This document shows positions 1-10,299 of a stretch of DNA of 64,000 bases, piece after piece; the first letter of the stretch is position 1; every line of letters begins with the position of its first letter. A program made the translations under genes and the position numbers. Under the pieces are notes generated by a model. The model was given only the letters and a program-made list of their open reading frames with translations. It was not told the origin of the DNA and did no database searches. Source of the stretch: Apostichopus japonicus (Eukaryota > Echinodermata > Holothuroidea > Aspidochirotida > Stichopodidae); contig NC_092576.1 of NCBI RefSeq assembly GCF_037975245.1, forward strand, positions 26,363,611 through 26,427,610, written 5' to 3'.

Positions 1-1690
1 ATCATATCGGACTGATATAGTTGCACTACTCATTCATTTTCCAGAGCGCTGTATTTATCTGTACTTGAACAGGAGCGTTAATCAAGTCTTGCCTAATACT
101 TTTTTCTAATGACATGTGGTATTTAAAAAAAAAAATTATGGCTAATATGGAAGTTGTGGAATGTTGTGTAACAGAATGTATGTTACCCTTGTCTAGTACA
201 CTATACAACATAGTGGTAAATTTGTTGTAACCAAGCGAGAGGTGGGAAGTTTGAATATGCTTCCTTATATACTTTATTTATTTGTTTATACTATTGTTTA
301 CAAAATACACTTGGTATGGTTTGTAGGCTATTGCCTTTGGAAAATTTTGATGGTTGTTAAATCCTCTGACCTCACATATATGTATCATGTGAGGCCCTCA
401 ATCACTAGGGTCATGTAGTCTTAATGCTCTATCCATCCATAAATAATGATGGTAAAATCATTCCCCTGCTGAGAGGGTCGCATGAGAAAGTGTCACGAAC
501 ACATGCATACAATATGCCTATTAGAATGGGGTACCCCCTCTCCTCTGGTTCAGTCAATTGATTTTCCATTAGTTTCTAGCGTAAACCATTTCATTGTATG
601 TGTATTTTAAATTAATTGCCATGAATTGTGATAATTTCCTCATGGGGAAAAGGTTTGTTAAGTTGTTTTATTAGAAAAGAACGACATCATCACTGGTTTG
701 ATGGTGTTTCAAAGAATATTTGTTATAATAATCCATTTCACATTGTTAACTGCATCTATAGTCTAAGTTTGTTCTTAGTTGTTCAATTAACTGATATGTA
801 ATGGCATGTATGGTCTACTACTTTCATTTTGTGAAAATGGTGCAAATGTAAAAACAAGATTGTTTCTACTTTGTTTTTAGCTGCTGCTAGGAATCACTTT
901 TACAATGTTGATATATATGGTCAGTTGTTATACTGTTTAGTTATCACCAGGCCTGGATGAAACTAATAAAATCTTAATGCAGCTCTTACTTTTCTATGTA
1001 TTAAAAAAATTGTAAAGTTGATTACTTTGTAGCAAAGTGAGAATTTTAACTTTTCATTTTTGTTTTAGTAAAATGCAGTTCTTAAATATATTTTTTAGAA
1101 AGAATTTCATTTCATTTTCATTGTTGCATTTATTTGTTTTATAACATAACAGTACAATTAAGTCAAAGAACAAATACGTGAATGGACGTGACCTTAAAGA
1201 AGAGAAGCAACATAGTAGGAAAAACCCCCAACAATATAGACAAGAAGAATTTCATAAATGTACCCTACCCCACCATCCCTATGTCACCATAAGGCTACAA
1301 AAGCTCACATGAACATAGCGCTTGAGATTAATGAAATGGTTCAAGATATATTTAACTTGTGATAACAGCTTTCTGGAAAAACTTAATGAGATTCCACAAT
1401 GTATGCTGCTGTCAAAAAAACACATGAGTGATCACCCACTCCCCCCTTCCCCTCCCCCATATGTAATAGTGTGACAGGGTAGTACATCAAGACACCAATA
1501 TAACTTTCCACATAATCAAGTGAATCAGTGAAGTTTATCAATTGTATTTGCCAGCACAAGCTTGGTTGAGTAACCAGGACATAAACCAAACTGATGTTAG
1601 GGAAATATGCCAGGATACAGAACATTAGAAAAACGGTTTTAATTGCTGACTATTTTGAGCAACTCCCATTTTGATTTCTTGCCTGTATAG
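1..1690. other. No gene seen
   Basis: AT-rich sequence with poly-A/T runs and only short open frames without recognisable motifs. I see no coding, RNA or repeat feature that I can support here. Confidence 0.6.
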
Positions 1691-1699
1691 GCTCAAGGA

Positions 1700-1905
1700 A
1701 TCTATGTGTTCGTGATAGCGCGCGTGTGTGTGTGTATGAAACGCCATTGGCCCGTAAACATGATAACTCACCAATGGCAAGTGGGATTGAAGTCATTCCT
1801 TGGACATAGATGCACCATACTGTATGGAAGAACCCTCCTGATTTTGTTGCTCATTCTCATGAATAATTATGAGGTCACAGGGTCAAGCCAAAAAAAATCT
1901 TAAAA
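1700..1905. repeat. Fragment of an AGGTCA-containing dispersed repeat
   Basis: The stretch reads (GT)n, then a 'gtaaacatgataactcac' type block, 'ggattgaagtcatt', and 'gaggtcacagggtcaa' near 1871. The same ordered blocks occur in reverse complement in the 61.6-62.2 kb repeat, and a related layout is seen in the inverted-repeat arms at 11.6-13.1 and 14.8-16.3 kb. This is a dispersed repeat, not a gene, although a 65-codon frame crosses it. Confidence 0.55.
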
Positions 1906-2158
1906 TAGTAACTCTTTAAGCAAAAGTCATAACTTATTTATACTTGTTATTAATATATATAACTTCACACACCCCTCCCCCCCCCTTCACCTTGTACGTG
2001 CACGACTATGGTACATTCTTGAACACTATTACTAAGCATTCAGTCTACAAGTGCTGCATCTCCCAATTGAAAACCTTTATACCTTCCATCATCGGGAGGA
2101 TAGCGCCCCCTGATTTTCCACACACAGCATGCAGGAATGACCAGTCGTCTGTGTGCTC

Positions 2159-2542
2159 CTAGCCGTCCATGTTGCCAGTAGATGTATTGACGATACGCAT
2201 AATATCTGAAGTTGGCATTTGACCTATCTGGGGTGTCTGCAAAAGTGTCCTCATTTGCACTCTTGCAACGTCGAGTATGTTTCCATTGAGACAGATTTCA
2301 GAAAATATGCCTCCTGTTGCCAAGCATATATTTCTGTTCCCACAGCATCTCTGCTCAATAGCACTGTTCATGTCATGGCAATTCCCACAAACACACCAGG
2401 ATGGAGCTTCTTCAACTTGAAGTGAGGCACTCACATCCTCGTTTGCCTGCCTCGTTATAATATCTTGGTATGCACCAGGATTTCTCATTAGCTGTGCAGC
2501 TATCTCTTCTAGACTGGAGCTGTCCAGATCCTGGAGGAATGT
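2159..2542 (-). CDS. P2X7 C-terminal-domain-like exon (last exon, 127 codons)
   Basis: On the minus strand an acceptor (ttgcattgtag) precedes an open phase-0 exon that ends in TAG. The protein begins TFLQDLDSSSLEEIA and has the zinc-ligand pattern APSWCVCGNC, then EQRCCGN, then EICLNGNILDVARVQ. This matches the first half of the cysteine-rich P2X7 receptor C-terminal ballast domain, which occurs in many invertebrate proteins that have no channel part. The usual second half (a W..R block and a PSCCVW.IR motif) is missing; the frame runs into 30 unrelated residues and a stop. That second half is found in separate copies at 14.1 and 31.5 kb. Upstream exons at 3181-3270 and 4653-4853 join in phase. 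A multi-exon relic or short isoform is possible; function unknown. Confidence 0.6.
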   Translation of the reverse strand, partial: TFLQDLDSSSLEEIAAQLMRNPGAYQDIITRQANEDVSASLQVEEAPSWCVCGNCHDMNSAIEQRCCGNRNICLATGGIFSEICLNGNILDVARVQMRTLLQTPQIGQMPTSDIMRIVNTSTGNMDG

Positions 2543-3180
2543 CTACAATGCAAAGAGAATGAACCAGAAAGTCAAAATAAGAGGCAAATTTGTATACTTT
2601 CCAAACTCATGTATAGTTGATGGTAGATGACCTTTGTCCTCCAAGAAAAGCAATAGGTGTCAGCCACTCACGAATAGCTAATTGCAGACCTAGTTTAAAG
2701 TTTTAGCAAATCTCAGTTGCTCAGAAACCATGTTTGCCAAAAAAAAAAAGCAAATAACAATAATGTTTTATTGACATACCAAGTTGAAAGACAACATCAT
2801 TGCCTATTTTCACTTAATGGTTTGGAGTTTATGAAACTTACACCTATATTTACCTGAAATAATATTTGATCCTCGTGAAAAACAAAATAGAAAATTAACT
2901 CACAGGTTTCGAGACTATTTGAAACTCCCGCCCCGTAATGTTATGAATTGTATATTGCACTGCTCCAGACAGAAGCAGATTAAAATTACAGTTTTAATTA
3001 ATGATGTGTAGAACAGGTGACAATCTTTTGTGTGGCAAATGTAAGAAATCCACAATACCATCTGCATAGCATGAGTAACATAGAGATGGCAACCAGATAA
3101 CTCTATTATGTAGACCTGTATGAAGACTAAGATTTCAGGCACTGAAAAAGGAGGATTTAGGCCTGTGACTTTTTATTTAC

Positions 3181-3270
3181 CAGAATAACTTCGTCTCGAT
3201 TTTTGGAAGGTTGTTCGTCTTGATTTGTAGTTGGGGATTGCTCTATTTCTTCTTCCTCACTGGAGTCATC
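3181..3270 (-). CDS. Acidic linker exon of the P2X7-C-like gene
   Basis: Thirty codons in phase 0 between a 'ttttgccag' acceptor and a 'gtaaataa' donor on the minus strand. It encodes a serine- and glutamate-rich stretch starting DDSSEEEEIEQSP. Acidic linkers commonly sit between the Cys-rich and P2X7-C exons in invertebrate members. The assignment rests on splice signals, phase and position between two recognisable exons. No domain is visible. Confidence 0.45.
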
Positions 3271-4652
3271 CTGGCAAAATGAGATTTTCGAAAAGAATTT
3301 TCAATCTGGAGCTATTTTTAAGGAAGCGATCATTAGTTGGTGAGCAAGTCCCTAATATTTTAATCATTTAGTTTGAACATTATTATTGCAGAGATTACAA
3401 CTGTCATGCAGTTACCCAAGAACACTTCTCAACTGGCAATTACTGGCACAAAAGCTTGAAGAATATATTGGAGAATTGGGTTTTCGGATATTCATCGACA
3501 ATTGCTTCAGTTGTGGCAAACAAAAGTAGATGAATGAAAATTTTCTTTGACAACTGGTTAGTGGGCTATCATGCATTGTGATTTACAGTGTACATTTATA
3601 AAGTATTAGAAGAGGATCAAATCTATTTGCAAACACAAATTAATGATAAATTGATAAGTAAATGACACCATAGCCTTAATGCCTAGCTCTTACATATAGT
3701 TTTGGGATTGCTGAGCAAGCTGCATATTTCTAAAATATATAAGGCTCTTGGAACAGCAAACTGCATTTTGTGGCGGCTTACTCCTTGGTAACACTGTTTC
3801 GGCCTGTTTAATAAGTAAGATGGTATGTTAAAGTTTCATGCTACTAAGCCCCTGTAACTGTACAATTCTTTGACTAAACACTTCTGCATTTGATGATCAG
3901 TCTTCTTGGACCTGAAACAATTTAACCACCTGTGCAATTTCGTACAAAATAGCTCAAACTAAGAAAGATTTTCAATGACAGTGGTTTTTGTAGTCTTCTT
4001 ATTTGGTGCTCTAACAGTTTGCATTCCCCCAAAATCCATGAAAACATAAATATATGCTTGTTTTCAGGTACAGTAGAACGAACCCTTGGTAAACATTCCC
4101 GATGTTACAGACGATAATCTGTTTATTGTTGTTGAACAGAATCAGTTAAACACTTATCATTCTACCTTAGTTTCCTCTGACAGGCTTAGAAAGACGCTTA
4201 GGCTTATACCCTATGTGCTTATAGTATCGACTAAACAATGGGAATAAGTTTTCAGTGTTATGGAGCATATTTATACTACGCTATCCATTCTGTAGTGAAA
4301 GGAAAGCACTTTATGTCAGTGCTGCTTATATTACACGTCAAGTAACCGATACTGTCAGACAGTGCCTAGATGTAGTATATTTTGCCAGATGACTGCATTG
4401 TATAAAATGTGTACAAGGTCACTCTTGTGATCCATTAGTTGCAAGTGAAAAATAATTATGCTGTTTGTTTCGTGAGCCTATAATTGATCATTGTAAACTA
4501 GGTCTAGGCCCTAAAGTGCTAAGTAGAAGTTACCGCTACTTTCTCCACTTAAACATTGTAATCTTCTATTATTTAGCCCTTGTAACTTGTAGTGCTGATT
4601 GGGCTTACTTACTTCGTTGTTAATATTTATAAGACAGAAAAGATATACTCAC

Positions 4653-4853
4653 TGATTCATAACGGTTCCTGCACGGCTTACGATTGCTTCCACATCTACA
4701 ACTAACGCCACAGGACTTCTCATCTACTTTGCACGGACAAGCCCTTCGTCCCCTTTTCCTTGAACAAGTTCACCGGCAACGACAAACTACAGGGTCAGTT
4801 GTAGTTGTAAACCTCTCACTCGATAATTCAGTTTCTGATTGCGTGGCTGACAT
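4653..4853 (-). pseudogene. Cys-rich (CXC-type) first exon of the P2X7-C-like gene, with one in-frame stop
   Basis: Minus-strand frame from an ATG at 4853 to a donor (gtgagtat) after 67 codons, phase 0. After an acidic start (MSATQSETELSS) it has a Cys-rich block: VVCRCR, stop, TCSRKRGRRACPCK, CGVSCRCGSNRKPCRNR. The CPC...C...CRCG...PC spacing is the tesmin/CXC-like motif seen next to P2X7-C domains in other invertebrate genes, presumably metal binding. Codon 28 (4770-4772) is TGA in a place where CGA (Arg) would fit, a likely CpG transition. Translation from this ATG would therefore stop after 27 codons, so the gene looks inactivated unless another first exon is used. Confidence 0.5.
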
Positions 4854-5370
4854 TGTAAGGACAAGCTGAATTCGCAAATAAAATGATCTTGAGGGTCAGC
4901 TAATCGCCCGGCGTAATTTTCAGTAGCGTCTTATTACATTAAGCACACGTACTCATATAAATGCAATGATGTATTGAATAGTATTGTGTCAAGAAGGGCC
5001 CCCCATATCCACAGGTTATGACAAAACTTTTGCAACCAAGCTGCTTAGATGGCGCTATTGTTTGCATATAACGGTAAACTTTAAGAGATGTGATAGCGCC
5101 GCCGGTTTCTTGTACGCGAGCGCGTCTTTAAGATACACATTATAGCTATATAAGTATAACGGCTGGCTATGATTAGGAAAACATAGTTAATAGCCCTGGC
5201 AGAAATGAGCAGGTTGAGAAAGGATGAGCTCAACAAACAGGCACCGAGGATCCAACCAGAGAACTGTCTATGACATGGCCTATCAAAGGTTCCTCCCACC
5301 CCCCCCCCCCTCCCTCATCACCTTGAAATTCATCATTTGAAGCTGATCTTTTTCAAATCTATACAGTATT

Positions 5371-5715
5371 GCTGTCCCTAGGGATGCACCGGATCCGAAT
5401 TTTGGATCCGACCGGATCCGGATTTTACCGGATAGTACATGAAATCCGCCCGGACCGGATTTTTTCATTACACAGAAGAAAATCATTAATAAGAAGTAGA
5501 AGTATGAAACAAGGTGCAAATCTTAGGTCAGACCATTGAGAAAACTAAATTAAACATGTTAAAACTGAATTTTTCCTTACTTTGAATATTTTTATGTAAT
5601 TTTTGGAAGTAGTTTACATTGATTTAAGTTAACACCAACACCTTTTTAAGGAATAATTGAGGCCAGATTTTGAAAAATATCCGGCCGGATAGTCCGGTGC
5701 ATCCCTAGCTGTCCC
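5371..5715. mobile_element. hAT-type MITE with terminal inverted repeats and 8-bp target duplication
   Basis: A 329-bp element (5379-5707) starts TAGGGATGCACCGGA and ends with the exact reverse complement. It is flanked by perfect 8-bp direct repeats GCTGTCCC (5371-5378 and 5708-5715). The terminus and the 8-bp duplication are those of hAT superfamily elements. The subterminal parts are rich in repeated CCGGAT blocks in both orientations, as expected for transposase binding sites. There is no coding capacity, so it must have been moved by a transposase in trans. Confidence 0.9.
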
Positions 5716-7356
5716 CCCCCCCATTTTTATTTGTATCCCCTTGCCCAGGAAGCAATCCTCTCAGCTGTTTCATAATCTTTTATGATTTTTTTTTATGATC
5801 TAATAAGGACTTTATTTGATCTGCTTTATTTTTGATTGCATGCAGGTAATTTGTGGTGACAAATGCCACTTCCATTTAATCTCCGGATTCGCCTCGTGAA
5901 GCCGGCATACTGTGGTCATGAAGAATTTTAAACTGTCTGCACAAGGTATTACCTAATTGAGAGACAACCGAATTTTTCTTTTGTTCTCTTTATTTGAAAT
6001 ATGCATTGACTGTTATAAGTTCAAGCTATAATACCATGAATATAATTGCCATTTATTTGCTGTAGTTTCAAATTGTACTACTGATATTGTACAATTTAGA
6101 ACTGGGGTTCCTCTTTCAGCTTGAAAATTTGTTGTTGGATTTTCAAAATAGCAATAGGTCTGAGAATTTCACTATTATAATAGTGTAATGGAAATATATC
6201 CATTTAAGTAATTTGTTAGTGTAATGATATCGTCATAGCATTGAGCGATCCCTCAGTTGTACCCGTCGATGGCCCCCACAAGTCTGTAACTGTATCTCTC
6301 CCAAAATATGTGTAGAGCTGTTGCGAGTTGCAGGTGGGGAGAGCCAATGAAAATCTTACTCCTGTTTGTTTGTAAACTTTGTTGAATCAGCACCCGAATT
6401 TCGAGATGTTTCCCCTTGTTAGTGTTAGCAGCAGACTGTTTAATTAGTTTTAGCTCACCACGCTCACGAGGTATTCATAGATTGGCCCCTGACAGAGAAA
6501 AGACTGAGCGGGGTTCGATAATCGTACTTTCGAATTCACTAGGGGGCTCACAAACGCTAGACCATGTGTTTCATTTGGGCGTATGTCTTGTATATCTTTC
6601 ATGTTTTTTAATCAAAGCAAGTAGTGAGAAAGAGTAGTGTCAACAAACGCTAGTATTATCCTTCATCTGTACATTCTGTTCATTTACCCACTTAATGGTT
6701 CGGTTGTGATTCGAAAAGAGATGTTTTATTTAGTAATCTAAAATGTTTAAGCCTGTTGTTGAGTGAGTCTCAACAAAATATCTCATGAGTATCCAAGTTA
6801 AATGCCTATAAGATCTAGTTTCATTTTTTCATCTCATTTCTGCAACTAAAGAAGAGCTGTGATAACACTGGAAATACTCATTTAACGTTTTAAGCAATAC
6901 AGTTGGAAATAAAAGTGAATTTTTTTTCCTTTTGGATATATGTTACTCTGCTACACACGCCAGATATATATCTATATATATTTATATATATGTGTGTGTG
7001 CTTGTTACACATATTCTATATATTACATATTCTATACTTGATATTACATGATATGGGAAAGTAGGTTAAGATGGAGCATCGGGTAAGACGGACAACCACG
7101 CTCATCTCGAATACGAAAGCCAGTGACACCTTTTTGACAACGAAATAGTTTAATGAGCCTGGTCTCATGATTGCTGGATCATCGCGTTGGTCAACAAGAA
7201 TGACAACGAATTCTCAAGAAGAATTTATGGACCCAATGACCAAAAACGTCTGTAAATATAGCCCAAATAAATTATCACAACGCCATCCAAAGGATGTAAA
7301 TTCTCATTCATTTCCTTCGCATTGTAAGTGTCCTAATCATATATAGCTTATATATA
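5716..7356. other. No gene seen; AT microsatellite
   Basis: No supported gene. An (AT)n/(GT)n simple repeat lies around 6961-7001. A GGTAAGACGG motif near 7081 also occurs around 17.8 kb and may be a transposon terminus, but no partner end was found. Confidence 0.5.
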
Positions 7357-7807
7357 TAACGCTGAGGAGATCGCTCTACGTATAGACTTTATCCTCAGAC
7401 ACAATGTTTTTGCGTTCATGGACAGATTATACATTCAGGCTAAGGGGACAAAAATGGCCCAGCGTATGCTAATCTATTTATGGCTGATTTTGAATCTACA
7501 TTTCTCGAAAGTTCTAATCTTCTACCATTTCTGTACTTACGTTACATTGACGATATCTTTGTTTTGTGGTCTCATGGGGAACAGTCTCTTGATGCGTTTG
7601 TAGATGCGCTCCACCCTTTCATTAAATTCACCATGGAGAAATCAAAATCTCATGTGGCCTTTACTGGACACTTTGGTCACTCTATCTAACGGTCGGATTA
7701 ACACGTCTTCATATTTTAAACACATTGACCGTCAGACATATCTACACTTTCATAGTTTTCACCCACTTCATATTAAAGAGTCAATTGTCTTTGGCCAAAT
7801 GCTTCGC
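7357..7807 (+). pseudogene. Penelope-like element reverse transcriptase, 5' part
   Basis: From 7357 one reads an RT segment ending FMDRLYIQAKGTKMA; a 1-nt shift near 7460 then gives AYANLFMADFE, LRYIDDIFVLWSHGEQ and HPFIKFTMEKS. The order (YxQxxGTxM, then YANLFM, then YIDDIF with the catalytic Asp pair, then the IKFT block) is that of Penelope-like RTs. The following block with HIDRQTYLHFHSFHP and IKESIVFGQMLR is the conserved connector after the RT core. Reading needs at least two frame changes, so it is a relic. It is broken at 7807 by an ORF1-only LINE and resumes at 9638. Confidence 0.75.
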
Positions 7808-7976
7808 GTTCAGTTCAGTTCTCGTGGAGTGCGGACGTGTTTTCGGCTGCTCTCCACCCTTCGTTGACCACACCTTTGTGTTTTTACGTTGGCCCTTCAT
7901 TAGTTTACAGTTGTTTTGGGTTTGTTTCGTTTTGGTTTGTGTATAGGTGCGTGGCTTTGCCACACCCCTAGCTGTC

Positions 7977-9269
7977 ATGGCGGCTCGCCGTGACAGCAAA
8001 ATCGTATTGCTGAGTTTTTCGGGGGAGGCTAAGGTCGTCCCCGTACAAGTTTTTTCAGTTTTGCGTTCTGTTGGTTTAAAGGTCCCTGGAGAGGTTGACG
8101 CGCTTCAGCGTAAATCTCTCCGGGGTATGAATTGTTTTGATGTACGGTTTACCTCGGAGGCTGCCCGCGTCCGAGGCGTCCATGTGTTGGAGGGAGTTGA
8201 GGGACTGAAGGTCACACCGTATGACAGTTCGGTGTGGGTGACAGTCCTCCACCTCCCTCTGGACATGTCTGAACAGGTTGTTGTGCGGACACTGGGGCGT
8301 TTTGGGAAAGTGACCGGCTACGAGGAGCCGGAATTCCTTGAATGTAAAGGTGTCAAGACCGGGACTAGACGAGTTAGAATCGAACTCAAGTCCGATATCC
8401 CCTCTACCTTGTGGGCTAATGGGCACAGGGCCCACATTGCATACCCGGGCCAGCCTCGCACTTGTTGGAGGTTTGGGCTGGAAGGGCATGAGGCCAGGTT
8501 GTGCCCGAACAAGCGGTGTAGCCGCTGTTTACAGGTTGGGCATACCCTGGCCGAGTGTAAAGGGGATATCGTTTGCAACTCGTGTGGGAAAACGGGCCAT
8601 CTCGCCCGTTTATGCCCAGACCGCTCATACGCCGCGAGAGTGGCTACGGGCGTGGTTGAAGCGGTCCCTGTCCCGGCCTCTGACACCGTACCATATGATG
8701 CTCCTGTCATCGCCCCAGTGTCCGACACTAGCGCCCCGATGGAGGCTTTGTTCCCCCTTTCGTGTCCGACCTCTCCCCTGATCGAACTTGCCGAGACTGC
8801 CAGCCTGCCCGCTGAGGCAGAGCAGGACAAAACGGCGGAGATGGTACTAGCGGAGTGGCACGCGGCGCAGGATGCCGCTTGTACTGGTTCACCGGTAGCT
8901 ACGCCCGCTATCGGTGATACTAGTCGGGCCCCGAGTCAACCGGCCCAAGAGACATTAAGTGGCCCAGATTCTGACTCGCCAATGGAGGACTGCACTACAG
9001 CCTTATTAGTTGTGGCTAAGGAGTCCTCCGATTGGTTTGATGAGACAAAACAGGCCACTGATCTCATTGACTCGAGTGGCCCTTCCACCCTACCCGCAGC
9101 CGCTTCCGCTATACCGGACACGATGGTCGCTAGTGGACCTCCTGTTCCCGACAGGGAGGTCCACTCGATCAAGGTTGACGAGGAGTTAAGAACTCTGCTC
9201 CCTCGTAAGAAAAGGGGGAATACTGTTAGGGGCTTGAAAAGACCCGTATTGGGAAAATTTCGCAGGTAA
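7977..9269 (+). CDS. LINE ORF1 protein with three CCHC zinc knuckles (430 aa)
   Basis: Nucleic-acid-binding ORF1 protein of a non-LTR retrotransposon, open from ATG 7977 to a TAA. The first 110 residues (LLSFSG..., CFDVRF, VTVLHLPL, LGRFGKVTGY) look like the RRM-like part of LINE ORF1 proteins. Three zinc knuckles follow at residues about 163-176, 181-194 and 200-213. In the first knuckle the second Cys is replaced: CWRFGLEGHEARLC, Phe166, where copy B has CWRCG. The C-terminal 200 residues are Pro/Ser/Thr/Ala-rich and acidic, ending in a basic tail (KKRGNTVRGLKRPVLGK). The frame also opens upstream at a GTG, but ATG at 7977 is the conserved start in the other copies. Confidence 0.8.
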   Translation: MAARRDSKIVLLSFSGEAKVVPVQVFSVLRSVGLKVPGEVDALQRKSLRGMNCFDVRFTSEAARVRGVHVLEGVEGLKVTPYDSSVWVTVLHLPLDMSEQVVVRTLGRFGKVTGYEEPEFLECKGVKTGTRRVRIELKSDIPSTLWANGHRAHIAYPGQPRTCWRFGLEGHEARLCPNKRCSRCLQVGHTLAECKGDIVCNSCGKTGHLARLCPDRSYAARVATGVVEAVPVPASDTVPYDAPVIAPVSDTSAPMEALFPLSCPTSPLIELAETASLPAEAEQDKTAEMVLAEWHAAQDAACTGSPVATPAIGDTSRAPSQPAQETLSGPDSDSPMEDCTTALLVVAKESSDWFDETKQATDLIDSSGPSTLPAAASAIPDTMVASGPPVPDREVHSIKVDEELRTLLPRKKRGNTVRGLKRPVLGKFRR

Positions 9270-9630
9270 TGCGCAAGCCTGTCGTCTGCTATCGGGACGG
9301 CGTACCCCGGATGAATTTTGGAGTTAGTTGTTATGTGTGGGGTGGGGGGTTTGTGTGGTCCTTACATAATATGGGTTGGGTGTTTTCTGTTTGTGGTTTG
9401 GTGTTGGCTTTTTGAGGCTGGTTTGTGGAGCTTTATTGTTTTGGTTCTCTTAGCCTTTGGGTCCGTGTCCTTTTCACGTCACGTTAAACGCTATATTTTA
9501 TACATTTGTGGATTAGTGAGAGATTTCTGTTTGTGGGTTTTCAGTTGGGTTTTGGTGGTTGTTAAACAGACTGTGATTGTTTTTGGTTTTGTTGACCTTT
9601 GGTCCGTGTCCGTTTCTTTGCACGTAAAAA
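9270..9630 (+). repeat. 3' region of ORF1-only LINE copy A
   Basis: A G/T-rich 3' region with two tail-like blocks: 'tttgggtccgtgtcc' followed by cacgtcacgttaaacgc near 9460-9491, and 'tttggtccgtgtccg' followed by CACGTAAAAAGC at 9599-9632. The second is the real terminus. Only the last dozen or so bases are shared with the ORF2-bearing copies at 33.2 and 60.0 kb. The short open frame across it (9318-9662) shows no protein motif. Confidence 0.6.
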
Positions 9631-9637
9631 GCTTCGC

Positions 9638-10290
9638 TTCGCTACAAACGCATCTATTCTGATAACCTACAGTTTCGTAGTCAGGTAACTTTTTTGATTG
9701 TAATTATCCCTACAAATTATTGAAGAGAACCCGTCATAAGGTCTTTAGAATTCCCAAGTAGAAACTGCTTCAAAATCAACATAGGGAGGTGGAAGAGCAT
9801 CGTATTCCATTTGTCGTTACACAGCGATAAGGTCGATTCATTCATTAGTCTGGTGAAAAGGAATTGCACACGTTGAACTTGGGTGACGATATGGGTGACA
9901 TTTTAATAACCCCCTGTAGTTGTTAGAAGACAACCTCCGAGCCCCAAGGGGAATATTAAATGTGGTAAACCACGGTGTAAGGTCTGTCATCACATGATCT
10001 CGGACCCTGGCATTCAGCTCTCTCCTTCAGGGGTGTGTGTGTTTATCTCCAGGTCCATACAATTGTGACACTCCCTTCGTGATATATCTTATTTCTTGTG
10101 TTCTTTGTCCTGATATAAAATACATTGGCCAAACCTCCACTCCTTTTTCGTTTACGACTTAATAATCACAAAAGCACATTGAGACTAAACAAAACCAATT
10201 TTCCAGTACGTTAACACTGTCATGGTCTTGGCTTTTCTTTCCGGGTTCAAGCACTTTGAGCAGTCTGGGACTAACGTGATTTCAATCATT
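9638..10290 (+). pseudogene. Penelope-like element, 3' part with GIY-YIG endonuclease domain
   Basis: Downstream of the LINE the Penelope frame resumes as LRYKRIYSDNLQFRSQ, then decays. At about 9955-9995 there is a zinc-ligand block, ILKCGKPRCKVCHHM, followed at 10057-10180 by CDTPFVIYLISCVLCPDIKYIGQT and, one frame over, RLRLNNHKS. VIYLI...YIGQT is the GIY-YIG core, with the C..C linker typical of endonuclease-bearing Penelope-like elements. Several frameshifts and stops make it inactive. The element probably ends shortly after 10290; no terminal repeat was identified. Confidence 0.7.
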
Positions 10291-10299
10291 CTTTTATAT

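Larger units (their letters stand above)
7801..9637 (+). mobile_element. ORF1-only LINE derivative, copy A, inserted in the Penelope-like element
   Basis: The insertion spans about 7808-9630: a 5' leader starting GTTCAGTT, ORF1 (7977-9269), a 360-nt 3' region and the terminus CACGTAAAAAGC. GCTTCGC at 7801-7807 and 9631-9637 is the probable target duplication. Removing the insert rejoins the Penelope frame (QMLR to LRYKRIYSDNLQF). There is no trace of ORF2 between ORF1 and the 3' end. The copy at 39.3-41.2 kb has the same layout, so this is a propagated non-autonomous form rather than a random deletion. It presumably used an ORF2 protein from a full-length relative. Confidence 0.75.

Noticed and set aside
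8318-8830. 170-codon minus-strand frame opposite LINE ORF1 (and its counterpart at 40.1-40.5 kb)
   Set aside because: Mirror of the GC-richer ORF1 coding sequence; the plus frame has the zinc knuckles.
9318-9662. 114-codon frame after ORF1 as ORF2 start
   Set aside because: Low-complexity G/T-rich translation without endonuclease motifs; crosses the LINE end into the Penelope relic.
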